From: Asaia bogorensis
GTDB taxonomy: Bacteria > Pseudomonadota > Alphaproteobacteria > Acetobacterales > Acetobacteraceae
Direction of reading: 5' to 3'
Assembly (NCBI GenBank): GCA_945873675.1
Contig: CAMCEP010000005.1
Span: 1 to 29,755 of the forward strand
Length of the DNA: 29,755 nucleotides
Part shown: positions 1-7,668 of the stretch, piece by piece
Position numbering within the stretch: position 1 is the first letter of the stretch
Layout: the number at the start of each line of letters is the position of its first letter
Notes under the pieces: generated by a model
What the model was told of the DNA's origin: nothing
What the model saw: the letters and a program-made list of their open reading frames with translations, nothing else
Databases searched by the model: none
Made by a program: the position numbers and the translations under genes

Positions 1-574
1 AACAAATCGCCAGATAATGCCGTTCCAGATCACGCTCTGCGAAGCTTTCGGATAGTCGGCGGAGCGCCAATTCCGTCTTGGCCGCGACCATGACGCCAGA
101 AGTGTCCTTGTCCAGCCGATGCACAATGCCGGGCCGCTTTTCCCCGCCAATGCCGGGTAGACTATCCCCGGCATGGGCAAGCAGCGCATTGACCAGTGTG
201 CCATCCCGATTGCCCGGCGCGGGATGCACCACAAGCCCTGCCGGTTTATCCAGCACGATCAAATCTGCATCCTCATGCAATATCGTCAGTGGAATATCCT
301 GCGGCTGCGGCAGGGCAGGGATGGCCGCGGGGATTTCAAGCGCGTAAAGCGCGCCGGGGCGAATGGCGTCTGCGGGTTCGCGGAGCGTCTGACCATCCCG
401 GCTGGCATGGCCCGCGACAATCAGGGCCTTGACGCGGGAGCGAGAGAGAGAACCTATCGCCTCAGCAAGGAAGCGATCGGCGCGGGTGCCGGCCGCTTCC
501 AGGGGCGCGCGGAATTCGTGGCGTTCAGCGTTCAAAAGGGGGTCTTCCGTGCGGTTTCTCAAGGCTTTGGTCAT
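1..574 (-). CDS. rluD: RluA/RluD-family 23S rRNA pseudouridine synthase, 5' part only
   Basis: Isomerises specific uridines of large-subunit rRNA to pseudouridine in the cytoplasm (family knowledge). The visible 191 codons read from the ATG at 574 down to the left window edge, where the frame stays open, so the C-terminal part is missing. Residues about 25-75 look like an S4 RNA-binding domain (TRADRFLAEAIGSLSRSRVKALI), followed by the catalytic domain with LDKPAGLVVHP at about 108-118 and the signature HRLDKDTSG at 152-160. D155 is the expected catalytic aspartate. No in-frame start codon was seen just upstream of this ATG, and no strong ribosome binding site precedes it. The start lies inside the divergent gene at 549, so the two 5' ends overlap. 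RluD is the most likely member; RluC cannot be fully excluded from a partial protein. Confidence 0.9.
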   Translation of the reverse strand, partial: MTKALRNRTEDPLLNAERHEFRAPLEAAGTRADRFLAEAIGSLSRSRVKALIVAGHASRDGQTLREPADAIRPGALYALEIPAAIPALPQPQDIPLTILHEDADLIVLDKPAGLVVHPAPGNRDGTLVNALLAHAGDSLPGIGGEKRPGIVHRLDKDTSGVMVAAKTELALRRLSESFAERDLERHYLAIC

Positions 575-821
575 TGGAATGGGGGTGCTGATCGTCGCGG
601 CAACCGTGGCGCTGGTTGTGCTGATCGTTCAGCGTTCAGGTGGTTCGACGGTCGCTTTCAATTCGGCAGCCCTGGGTCAGCCTGCCGGCACCCGCATTGC
701 TGGCATAGCTGGGGTGGAAAAGACAATCGCCATTTGGGTGGTGCGGCCCGATGGCGAAAGGGTGCTGCTGTTTGATACCGCGCGCGGGCGTGTGGTGGGC
801 GAAATCCGGGCCGGGGAATAG
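549..821 (+). CDS. Small single-TM membrane protein, DUF6476-like
   Basis: A 90-residue protein of unknown function. The GTG at 549 is chosen because AAAAGGGGG lies about six bases upstream; an ATG at 579 would cut into the membrane segment. Residues about 5-27 (LKALVIGMGVLIVAATVALVV) form one hydrophobic helix. The rest is a small extracytoplasmic domain with alternating hydrophobic strands, including IAIWVVRPDGERVLLFD. Short proteins of this shape sit divergently next to rluD in other alphaproteobacteria and are annotated DUF6476; that family name is from memory and unverified. The 5' end overlaps the rluD start by 26 bases on the opposite strand. Confidence 0.7.
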   Translation: MRFLKALVIGMGVLIVAATVALVVLIVQRSGGSTVAFNSAALGQPAGTRIAGIAGVEKTIAIWVVRPDGERVLLFDTARGRVVGEIRAGE

Positions 822-822
822 C

Positions 823-987
823 GTGGCGCATCGCAAGCCCAATTTGCCGCAAAAGCTTTGCGCCGCCTGCAACCGCCCCTTCGCCTGGCGCAAGAAATGG
901 GAACGGGTGTGGGACGAAGTGCGCTTTTGTTCTGACGCCTGCCGTGATGGGCGCCGGGCCGCCAGTATCCAAAAGCGCAAGGGCTGA
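823..987 (+). CDS. DUF2256 domain protein (small zinc-ribbon-like)
   Basis: A 54-residue protein starting at GTG 823, one base after the stop of the preceding gene, with a GGCCGGGGA ribosome binding site inside that gene's end. It carries the compact DUF2256 pattern: KLCAACNRPFAWRKKW at about 11-26, then RVWDEVRFCSDACR at about 28-41. The two CxxC-type pairs (CAAC and CSDAC) are likely to hold one zinc ion. The family is widespread and uncharacterised. It is probably co-transcribed with the small membrane protein. It converges on the glycosyltransferase gene with only nine bases between the two stop codons, and I see no terminator hairpin there. Confidence 0.85.
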   Translation: MAHRKPNLPQKLCAACNRPFAWRKKWERVWDEVRFCSDACRDGRRAASIQKRKG

Positions 988-996
988 ACGGGGGAG

Positions 997-2187
997 TCAC
1001 CTTCCTGGCGCCGGGCGCATCATGCCTAGCAGTGCCAGGAAAAACGCCCCAAAGGCCAATTGCAGGCCAAGCAGCATGGCGGTGACGGAAGCAATCGCAA
1101 GGCGCATGACCTCGCCGCCGGCAAGCGCCCCGAAATCCCGCGTGCCCCATTGCGCGACCGCGACAAAGCCAAGCCCAAGGCCGAGCAGTAACAATAAAGC
1201 CGCCACCACCAGGGCCGCTTCCAGCCCAAAGCGCGAAAGCCTTTGCGGTTCGGGCAAAAGCCCGGTGACCGCGCCATAAAGCCGCGCAAAGACCCAGAAT
1301 TGTATGGCCTGAAACCCCATTACCACGGCGCCGGAGGCATAGAGCAGGCTATGCACATCAAGCGTGAGACCGCCCAGCCGAACAGGTCCCGGCAGCAGCG
1401 CTGCCATGGCCAGCGCGCCCAACGCAAAAAGCACTGCGCCGGGATACAGAAACAGCCAGCGCGGGCAGAAAATCAGCAAGAAGCGCAAATGCCGCCAGCC
1501 ATCGCGCCAGGAACGCAAATGCGGCGGGCGAGACCTTCCATCGGGCGAAAGCGTGGTCGGCACTTCCGTGATACGAAGCCCGCGCATGGTGGCCTTCACC
1601 ACCATTTCTGACGCGAATTCCATCCCCGGCGCGCTGAGATCAAGTGCCGCAATGGCCGCGCGTGAAAATCCGCGCAACCCACAATGGAAATCGCGGATCG
1701 GCCCGCCGAAGAAAACGCGCCCAATGGTGGACAGCACCGGATTGCCCAAATAGCGATGCAAGGGCGGCATGGCGCCGGGTGCAATGCCGCCCTTGAAGCG
1801 ATTGCCCATCACCAGATCATAGCCATCGCGCAGTTTTGCGATGAAGGGGTCAAGCGCGCTGAAATCATAGGAATCATCACTGTCGCCCATGATGACGTAG
1901 CGGCCTTGAGCGCCCGCAATGCCTGCAATCAGCGCCGCGCCATAGCCTTTTTCGGGCACATCAATCACCCGCGCGCCAAGCCCGCGCGCAATGGCCTGGC
2001 TGCCATCACTGCTGCCATTATCGGCGATCAGCACCTCGCCGGAAATACCGCTCCGCGCCAGATACCCCATCGCTTTTTGGATGCAGGTCGCGAGGGTTTC
2101 TGCCTCATTCAGGCAGGGCATGAGGATGGTGAGCTCAACCGCCGATGCCGCCTGGCCGATGCTTGTCGCGGTTTTTGTCTCGACCAT
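997..2187 (-). CDS. Family 2 glycosyltransferase with C-terminal membrane segments (DPM1-like)
   Basis: Predicted to transfer a sugar from a nucleotide donor to a lipid carrier or other membrane acceptor at the inner membrane. From the ATG at 2187 the protein has 396 residues; a TTG at 2226 would add 13. The GT-A domain begins with ELTILMPCLNEAET, followed by VLIADNGSSDGS and the metal-binding DxD region GDSDDSYDF. The polyprenyl-phosphate-type motif RDFHCGLRGF is also present. The last 150 or so residues hold about four hydrophobic helices (LFLYPGAVLFALGALAMAAL, SLLYASGAVVMGFQAIQFWV, AALVVAALLLLLGLGLGFVA and a final one near the C terminus). Acceptor and pathway are unknown. It is transcribed away from the leuC-like gene. 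Confidence 0.87.
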   Translation of the reverse strand: MVETKTATSIGQAASAVELTILMPCLNEAETLATCIQKAMGYLARSGISGEVLIADNGSSDGSQAIARGLGARVIDVPEKGYGAALIAGIAGAQGRYVIMGDSDDSYDFSALDPFIAKLRDGYDLVMGNRFKGGIAPGAMPPLHRYLGNPVLSTIGRVFFGGPIRDFHCGLRGFSRAAIAALDLSAPGMEFASEMVVKATMRGLRITEVPTTLSPDGRSRPPHLRSWRDGWRHLRFLLIFCPRWLFLYPGAVLFALGALAMAALLPGPVRLGGLTLDVHSLLYASGAVVMGFQAIQFWVFARLYGAVTGLLPEPQRLSRFGLEAALVVAALLLLLGLGLGFVAVAQWGTRDFGALAGGEVMRLAIASVTAMLLGLQLAFGAFFLALLGMMRPAPGR

Positions 2188-2314
2188 GTTGCTGCTGCCC
2201 GGATGCCTGCTGCTGCGCTTGTGCAATCAAGCTTGGCTCATACCTCACCCCGCCAACCAGGGCGAGATGAAAATGGCAAAGGCGCCGCGCTTGCCAAAGC
2301 CTGGTTCTGCCTGA

Positions 2315-3757
2315 ATGATCCCGCGCATGATGCAGCACGCCACACTTGAGCCCCTGACAATGTTCGACAAGATCTGGATGCGCCACCGCGTCCTGGAACG
2401 CGAAGATGGTCAGGTTTTGCTCTATGTTGATCGCCATTTCATCCATGACGGTACCGCGCCGGCCTTCGAGATGCTGCGCAAGCGCGGCGTCGCGCCCCGC
2501 GCGCCAGAGCGGATTTTCGCAACACCTGACCATTACGCTCCGACTGATACGCGCCAGACTGCCGAGATTGCCAACGCCGAATATCGCGGCATGGTCGAAT
2601 CCCTGGAACGTAATACGGCTGAATATGGGATAAGACATTTTGGGCTGACGGATGATCAGCAGGGCATTGTGCATGTCATCGGCCCCGAAAACGGCCTGAG
2701 CCAGCCCGGCATGCTCTTGGTCTGCGGCGATAGCCATACTTCCACCCATGGCGCCTTGGGCGCGCTTGCTTTTGGCATTGGCATGACGGAAGTGGCGCAT
2801 GTGCTGGCCACGCAATGCCTGTGGCAAAGACGCCCGCGCACCATGCGCATTACGGTTGAAGGCGCGCTTGGTTTTGGTGTCACCGCCAAGGATGTCATTT
2901 TGCATATCATCGCCACTATCGGCACGGCGGGTGCGACGGGGTGTGTGATTGAATATGCCGGTTCGGCGATACGCGGCCTTTCGATGGAAGGCAGGCTGAC
3001 GCTCTGCAATATGTCCATCGAAGCGGGCGCGCGGGCCGGCATGGTGGCGCCCGATGAAAAAACCTTCGCCTATCTGGCCGACAAACCCTATGCACCGAAG
3101 GGCGCCGAATGGGATGCGGCGCTGGCGCGCTGGCGCGCCCTGCCAAGTGATCCCGGCGCGCAATTTGATCATGAGGTGATGATTGATGCCGCGACCATCG
3201 CGCCCATGGTGACCTGGGGCAATAGCCCGCAGGATGCGCTGCCCGCCGATGGCGTGATCCCTGATCCCATGGCCGAGGAAGACCCGGCGCGCCGTCAGGC
3301 CCTGGAAGATTGTTTCGCCTATATGGGCCTTTCTGCTGGCATGCCGGTGGCGGCGTTGCGCATGGATCGTGTGTTCATCGGTTCCTGCACCAATGGCCGG
3401 ATAGAGGATTTGCGCGCTGCTGCAGCCATCGCCCAAACCGGCAAGGTCGCCGCAGGTGTCACCGCCTGGGTGGTGCCGGGCTCAGCGCCCGTGAAGCGCC
3501 AGGCGGAAGCCGAAGGGCTGGATGCGATTTTCAAGGCAGCGGGGTTTGAATGGCGTGAAGCTGGCTGTTCCATGTGCCTTGGTACGAATGGCGAAATTGG
3601 CACGCCGGGGCAGCGCATTGCCTCCACCTCCAATCGCAATTTCCGCGGCCGCCAGGGGGCTGGGGTGCGCACGCATCTCATGAGCCCTGAAATGGCCGCC
3701 GCCGCCGCACTGGCTGGGCATGTTGTTGATATCAGGCGCGTGAAGGGGGCGGGGTAG
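2315..3757 (+). CDS. leuC: 3-isopropylmalate dehydratase large subunit paralogue (LeuC-like, aconitase family)
   Basis: Large subunit of a 4Fe-4S hydro-lyase that, with the next gene, isomerises or dehydrates a malate-type acid; in the leucine pathway this is 2-isopropylmalate to 3-isopropylmalate. It has 480 residues from ATG 2315, against about 466-476 in classical LeuC. The family start is usually near TMFDKIW (residues 15-21), so ATG 2360 is possible; no start has a good ribosome binding site. Visible marks are GDSHTSTHGALGALAFGIG (138-156), GSCTNGR (356-362, cluster Cys358) and GCSMCLGTNGE (417-427, Cys418 and Cys421), then ASTSNRNFRGRQG. Classical LeuC usually has CLAMNPD or CLAMNND where this reads CLGTNGE. 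With the neighbouring TctC-type gene this suggests a paralogue acting on another 2-alkylmalate, though leucine synthesis cannot be excluded. Confidence 0.9.
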   Translation: MIPRMMQHATLEPLTMFDKIWMRHRVLEREDGQVLLYVDRHFIHDGTAPAFEMLRKRGVAPRAPERIFATPDHYAPTDTRQTAEIANAEYRGMVESLERNTAEYGIRHFGLTDDQQGIVHVIGPENGLSQPGMLLVCGDSHTSTHGALGALAFGIGMTEVAHVLATQCLWQRRPRTMRITVEGALGFGVTAKDVILHIIATIGTAGATGCVIEYAGSAIRGLSMEGRLTLCNMSIEAGARAGMVAPDEKTFAYLADKPYAPKGAEWDAALARWRALPSDPGAQFDHEVMIDAATIAPMVTWGNSPQDALPADGVIPDPMAEEDPARRQALEDCFAYMGLSAGMPVAALRMDRVFIGSCTNGRIEDLRAAAAIAQTGKVAAGVTAWVVPGSAPVKRQAEAEGLDAIFKAAGFEWREAGCSMCLGTNGEIGTPGQRIASTSNRNFRGRQGAGVRTHLMSPEMAAAAALAGHVVDIRRVKGAG

Positions 3758-3763
3758 TTCATC

Positions 3764-4363
3764 ATGGAGCCCTTCATTTCACTCAGGTCCAACGCCGTAC
3801 CGTTGGTGCAGGACAATATCGATACGGACCAGATCATCCCTGCGCGCTTCCTGGCGCGGCCCCGCGATGATGATCACGGCATCAATTTCTTTCGTGATTT
3901 GCGCTTTGATGCGGCAGGGAATGAGATTCCCGAATTCCCGCTCAGCCGGCCCGCGTGGCGCGATGCGCGCATCATTCTGGGCGGGCGCAATTTTGCCTGT
4001 GGCTCATCGCGCGAAAATGCGGTTTGGGCGCTGCATGGCTGGGGCGCGCGGGCGGTGATTGCGCCATCTTTCGGCGATATTTTCGCGATCAATGCGGTGA
4101 AGAACGGCGTTCTGCCCATCATCCTGCCAGCTGAGGCCGTCAGCGCGCTGATCGCGGCGAGCATCGCCACACCGGAAGCCGAGATCGCGATTGATCTGCC
4201 GGAGCAAACCGTCACAGCGCCGGATGGCACGGTACATCGCTTTGAAATTGACCCCTTCGCTAAGCGCAGCCTGCTGGAAGGCCTTGATGAATTGGCCTTC
4301 ACCATGACGCATGAAGATGACATCGCCGCCTTTGAACGGCGCTTTGGTCGGGATAATTTTTGA
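3764..4363 (+). CDS. leuD: 3-isopropylmalate dehydratase small subunit paralogue (LeuD-like)
   Basis: Swivelling small subunit that closes over the Fe-S active site of the LeuC-like partner. At 199 residues it has normal LeuD length. It starts at ATG 3764, six bases after the leuC-like stop, in the usual leuCD order. Typical features are DNIDTDQIIPARFL near the N terminus, LGGRNFACGSSRENA in the middle, APSFGDIF, and a C-terminal FEIDPFAKRSLLEGLDELAFT stretch. The loop that reads GCGSSREHAPW in E. coli LeuD is ACGSSRENAVW here, so the His of REHA is Asn. This matches the divergence in the large subunit and hints at altered substrate. It is probably in one operon with the tctC-like gene 45 bases downstream. 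Confidence 0.9.
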   Translation: MEPFISLRSNAVPLVQDNIDTDQIIPARFLARPRDDDHGINFFRDLRFDAAGNEIPEFPLSRPAWRDARIILGGRNFACGSSRENAVWALHGWGARAVIAPSFGDIFAINAVKNGVLPIILPAEAVSALIAASIATPEAEIAIDLPEQTVTAPDGTVHRFEIDPFAKRSLLEGLDELAFTMTHEDDIAAFERRFGRDNF

Positions 4364-4408
4364 TCCTGGCTAGGACAAAACGCATCAAAAAAACTCGGGA
4401 GGAATACC

Positions 4409-5389
4409 ATGATCAAACCAATCAATCGCCGCGCCATTCTTGCTGCCACCCTGGCCGCGCCCTGGGTAAGCAAGCTTGCTCATGCGCAAGCCGATTGGCC
4501 CAATCGGCCGATACGTTGGCTGGTGGCCTTCGCTGCCGGTGGCGCTGCTGATACCGCTGCGCGCGCGCTCGCCGCCGATATGCAGGAAGCGCTTGGCCAG
4601 AATATCGTCATTGAAAACCGCACCGGCGGCAACGCCATCATCGCCGCGAATGCGCTGCTGCAAGCGCCGCGCGATGGCTATACGTTTCTGGTGGATGCGG
4701 CCAATCAGCTGACCAACCCCGCGCTGATGCGCGACATTCCTTTTGATTACAACACGGCCTTCACGCCCACTACCTTGATTTCGGTCTTTCCGCAGGTGAT
4801 TGCGGTGAAGCATGATTTCCCTGCCAAGGACATCAAGGAATTCATGGCGGTCGCCAAGGCGCGGCCTTCCACCATTACCGTTGGCACGCCGCCAGCAGCG
4901 GGCATGGCGCATTTGGCGCTGGCCGCCTTTGAAAAGCGCGCTGGCGTCAAGCTTGTGCATGCGCCGTATCGCGGTGGCGCGGACGCCGCGCGCGATCTGC
5001 TGGCGGGCAGCATTGATGCGGTGCTGATCACCTCATCTTCCGTGCGCCCGCCCGTGCAGGCGGGCCGGGCGCGCATTCTGGCGGTGACGAGCCTTGAACG
5101 CATTGCGACGCTGCCGGATGTACCAACGCTTGCGGAATCCGGCTTTCCGGGTTTTGACATGAATGATTGGAATGGGCTTTTCGCCGGCGCCGGCACGCCG
5201 CGCGCCGTGGTGGACCGCATGGCCGCGGTAGCCGCCGTTTCGGCCAAATCGGCAGCGGTGCGCGCGCGCATGGACCCGGCCGGCGCGATCATGATCGGCA
5301 ATGCGCCGGATGTTTTCTCGCGCTGGCTGACCGAACAGCGCCAAGGCGCGCTTGAGGTGATCCGCGATGCTGGCATTACGCTTGGGTGA
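4409..5389 (+). CDS. TctC/Bug-family tripartite tricarboxylate transporter solute-binding protein
   Basis: A periplasmic binding protein for carboxylates or related small anions. The 326-residue protein begins at ATG 4409 after an excellent GGGAGGA ribosome binding site. Its signal peptide has a twin arginine (INRRAILAATLAAPWVSKLAHAQA), so Tat export is possible. Family marks are WPNRPIRWLVAFAAGGAAD after the signal, the IENRTGGN loop, the PRDGYTFLVDA stretch, and HAPYRGGADAARDLLAGSID. No TctA or TctB membrane subunit is in the window, which is common for this greatly expanded family. Its place after a dehydratase pair suggests that its ligand may be the dehydratase substrate or a precursor; this is inference. 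Confidence 0.93.
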   Translation: MIKPINRRAILAATLAAPWVSKLAHAQADWPNRPIRWLVAFAAGGAADTAARALAADMQEALGQNIVIENRTGGNAIIAANALLQAPRDGYTFLVDAANQLTNPALMRDIPFDYNTAFTPTTLISVFPQVIAVKHDFPAKDIKEFMAVAKARPSTITVGTPPAAGMAHLALAAFEKRAGVKLVHAPYRGGADAARDLLAGSIDAVLITSSSVRPPVQAGRARILAVTSLERIATLPDVPTLAESGFPGFDMNDWNGLFAGAGTPRAVVDRMAAVAAVSAKSAAVRARMDPAGAIMIGNAPDVFSRWLTEQRQGALEVIRDAGITLG

Positions 5390-5430
5390 ATAGAACGATT
5401 TCATCGCAAGCTTTGCCGAAGGGGAAACCA

Positions 5431-6342
5431 ATGCCAGGAATCCTGCTTTGTCTAGCCACGCTGCTGTTCTGCTTCGGCCTTACCGCTTGTGCGGAGCAGC
5501 AGGGCGCGCCAGCGGCGGGCATTGCAGTGCGTTCTGTTGGCGCGATCACAGAAGAAAAAGGCCCCTGGCGGGAACAGGACCATTGGGTCCCGGTGGAAGG
5601 CACGAACCAATTTATTCTCATGCGGCTTTGTCGCCCGGCGGGGAGAAATCCGGCACGCCTTGTTGTGGCCAATCATGGGTCCCCACCCAGTGCCGCACAA
5701 CGCCCAAACATGGCGCCCTGGTCCTGTGAGCAGCGGGCAATTTCATGGTTCCTCAGGCGCGGCTATGCGGTCGCTGTGCCTTTGCGCCGGGGCTATGGCG
5801 CTTCGGGCGGCACCTGGGCGGAAACCTATGGTTCTTGCCGCGATCCCAATTTCGTGGCGGGCGGCATGGAGACCGCGCGGGATATCCGCTCTGCCCTTGC
5901 CTATGCCACCGCCCAGCCGGGGATACGCCGCGATGGCGCTGTTGTGGTCGGCCAATCTGCTGGTGGCTGGGGCTCCCTCGCTTTGGCCGCGCGCAACCCG
6001 CCTGAAGTCGCCGCGATCGTGAACATGGCTGGTGGGCGCGGGGGGCGGGTGGATAATCTGCCCAATAATAATTGCCGGGCCGATGTGCTGACGACCAGTG
6101 CCGGGCGATTTGGCCAGACGGCGCGTGTGCCAAGTCTTTGGGTTTATACCGCCAATGACAGTTTCTTCGGCCCATCGCTTGCGGGGGCGATGCATCAAAA
6201 CTATGTCCAGGCCGGTGGCGCAGCCGATTTCCGCGCCTTGCCCGCTTTCGGCCAGGATGGGCATGGCCTTTTCACGGCGGCCGGCGGGCCGCAGATTTGG
6301 GGACCTTTGGTTGAGGCATTCCTTGCCAATACCCTTCGATAG
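5431..6342 (+). CDS. Alpha/beta hydrolase, predicted lipoprotein
   Basis: A 303-residue secreted serine hydrolase of the dienelactone hydrolase/prolyl-oligopeptidase-like group. The ATG at 5431 is preceded by GAAGGGG and gives a textbook lipoprotein signal ending FGLTAC, with Cys20 as lipid attachment site. The nucleophile elbow is GQSAGGWGS (Ser176). The likely acid is Asp243 in YTANDSFFG and the likely base His278 in GQDGHGLF. An oxyanion-side NHGSPPS motif (81-87) is present. Several further cysteines in the mature part (Cys67, Cys99, Cys136, Cys215) could form disulfides outside the cytoplasm. It lies 41 bases after the tctC-like gene and 15 before the next gene, so probably in the same operon. 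The substrate is unknown; ester cleavage before uptake is possible. Confidence 0.85.
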   Translation: MPGILLCLATLLFCFGLTACAEQQGAPAAGIAVRSVGAITEEKGPWREQDHWVPVEGTNQFILMRLCRPAGRNPARLVVANHGSPPSAAQRPNMAPWSCEQRAISWFLRRGYAVAVPLRRGYGASGGTWAETYGSCRDPNFVAGGMETARDIRSALAYATAQPGIRRDGAVVVGQSAGGWGSLALAARNPPEVAAIVNMAGGRGGRVDNLPNNNCRADVLTTSAGRFGQTARVPSLWVYTANDSFFGPSLAGAMHQNYVQAGGAADFRALPAFGQDGHGLFTAAGGPQIWGPLVEAFLANTLR

Positions 6343-6357
6343 TCAGGAGTAGTCGCC

Positions 6358-7026
6358 GTGGATAAGGAAGACGTGCCACTGGAAGGGCAAATCCGCGAAA
6401 AGCTGGTGCGCACCAAGGAACGCTGGGCCGAAGAAGGCCGCCTGCTGACCGGCACCACCGCCGATCCCGCGCGCGAACGCCTGCCGCCTGGCCAAACGCT
6501 CGTGAAGGATTGGCCGGTGCTCGATCTTGGCGTGCAGCCGGATGTCAGCACCGCCAAATTCCGGCTGCGGCTTGAAGGGCTAGTGGAAAATCGCCTCGCC
6601 TTCGATTGGGAAGGCTTCATGGCGCTGCCGCAAACCGACATGGTCTGCGATATCCACTGCGTCACGCAATGGAGCCGTTATGACAATCGCTTCACTGGTG
6701 TGCGTACAGCGACGCTGTTGGAAATGGCGCGCCCTCGCCCCGAAGCGCGTTTTGTTTCCATGACATCCTATGATGGCTACACCACGAATTTGACCCTGGA
6801 AGCCTTTGCCGCCGCCGATGTGATGGTGGCGCATTCCTGGGAAGGGGCGCCGATTACGCGCCAACATGGCGGGCCGGTGCGGCTGGTGCTGCCCCGCCTT
6901 TACTTTTGGAAAAGCCCGAAATGGCTGACGCGCATAGAATTGCTTGCGGAAGATCGCCCTGGCTTTTGGGAGGTGCGCGGCTATCACAATCAGGGCGATC
7001 CCTGGCTTGAGGAACGCTATGGTTAA
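6358..7026 (+). CDS. Sulfite oxidase-like molybdopterin-dependent oxidoreductase
   Basis: A 222-residue protein of the sulfite oxidase/YedY (COG2041) fold. It starts at GTG 6358 just after the lipoprotein gene, with TCAGGAGTAGTC as ribosome binding site. The molybdenum ligand is predicted to be Cys101 in CDIHCVTQWS. Further family features are FRLRLEGLVENRL, MTSYDGYTTN, and the basic GGPVRLVLPRLYFWKSPKW segment that contacts the cofactor in relatives. There is no signal peptide, unlike Tat-exported MsrP, and no dimerisation or haem domain, so it is probably a cytoplasmic stand-alone enzyme of unknown substrate. Its last codons overlap the next gene by eight bases. It would need molybdate, which the modABC cluster at 18179-20711 could supply. 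Confidence 0.88.
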   Translation: MDKEDVPLEGQIREKLVRTKERWAEEGRLLTGTTADPARERLPPGQTLVKDWPVLDLGVQPDVSTAKFRLRLEGLVENRLAFDWEGFMALPQTDMVCDIHCVTQWSRYDNRFTGVRTATLLEMARPRPEARFVSMTSYDGYTTNLTLEAFAAADVMVAHSWEGAPITRQHGGPVRLVLPRLYFWKSPKWLTRIELLAEDRPGFWEVRGYHNQGDPWLEERYG

Positions 7027-7567
7027 GGCGGCCCGTCGCGCCCTTTTGGCCCTGCCGCTGATGGCCGCTGCCCCAGCCCCTGCAACCGCTTGGGATTTCC
7101 GCTTCCCCGCCCTGGAAGGCGGAGAGCATGATTTGGCGGCCTGGCGCGGGCGGGTCTTGCTTGTGGTGAACACGGCATCCTTTTGCGGCTTCACGGGGCA
7201 ATACACTGCGCTGCAACGCCTGCATGAAGCGCAGGAAGGTGCCGGGCTGGTGGTGCTTGGTGTGCCTTCCAATGATTTCAATCAGGAAAGCCAGGACGGC
7301 CGCAAGATCAAGGAATTTTGCGATGCGCAGTTTGGCATCACCTTCCCCATGGCCGCCCTTTCCCGTGTCAGGGGTCCGGAAGCGCGCCCCTTTTATCGCT
7401 GGGCCGCGGCACGGGCGGGTGGCGAGCCGCGCTGGAATTTCCACAAATACCTGGTCTCACGCGATGGGCGGCAGGTGCAGGGTTTTCCGGCGCGGGTGGA
7501 GCCTGCCTCCCCAAGCCTGAAGCGTGCTCTTGAGGTTGCCTTGGCGGCTTCCCCTCCGGCTAGTTGA
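7019..7567 (+). CDS. Glutathione peroxidase family protein, exported
   Basis: A 182-residue thiol peroxidase of the GPx family that reduces hydroperoxides. The ATG at 7019 overlaps the molybdoenzyme's end by eight bases, suggesting coupled translation. It starts with a signal-peptide-like stretch (RRALLALPLMAAAPAPATA), so it likely acts in the periplasm. The family motif NTASFCGFTGQY places the peroxidatic cysteine at Cys56 (Cys rather than selenocysteine). It is followed by LGVPSNDFNQES and the conserved RWNFHKYLV with the active-site Trp and Asn. A second cysteine in IKEFCDAQFG may be the resolving one, which would make it thioredoxin-dependent in practice. It ends the 2315-7567 gene run; the next 101 bases hold no gene. 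Confidence 0.9.
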   Translation: MVKAARRALLALPLMAAAPAPATAWDFRFPALEGGEHDLAAWRGRVLLVVNTASFCGFTGQYTALQRLHEAQEGAGLVVLGVPSNDFNQESQDGRKIKEFCDAQFGITFPMAALSRVRGPEARPFYRWAAARAGGEPRWNFHKYLVSRDGRQVQGFPARVEPASPSLKRALEVALAASPPAS

Positions 7568-7668
7568 GTCCCTGTCCCTGGAAGGACGCACCGAGGCTTG
7601 CCCCTGGACTGGTTTAGATGCAATGAAAAAACTCGCGTATTGGTAGCAATATCCTATAGGCTTCCCGC

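Noticed and set aside
2276..2296. Imperfect hairpin GGCAA...TTGCC upstream of the leuC-like gene, considered as attenuator
   Set aside because: Only five outer pairs match, and there is no leader peptide rich in leucine codons and no T-run.
2135..3436. Long open frame (433 codons) antisense to the leuC-like gene
   Set aside because: It lies opposite a gene with clear LeuC motifs. Its translation is rich in His, Arg and Ala with no family motif, as expected of a GC-rich shadow frame.
7638..7651. Inverted repeat TATTG-GTAG-CAATA before the TRAP-type gene
   Set aside because: Only five base pairs and A/T-rich, with no convincing -35/-10 around it. It could easily arise by chance, so it is not listed as an operator.
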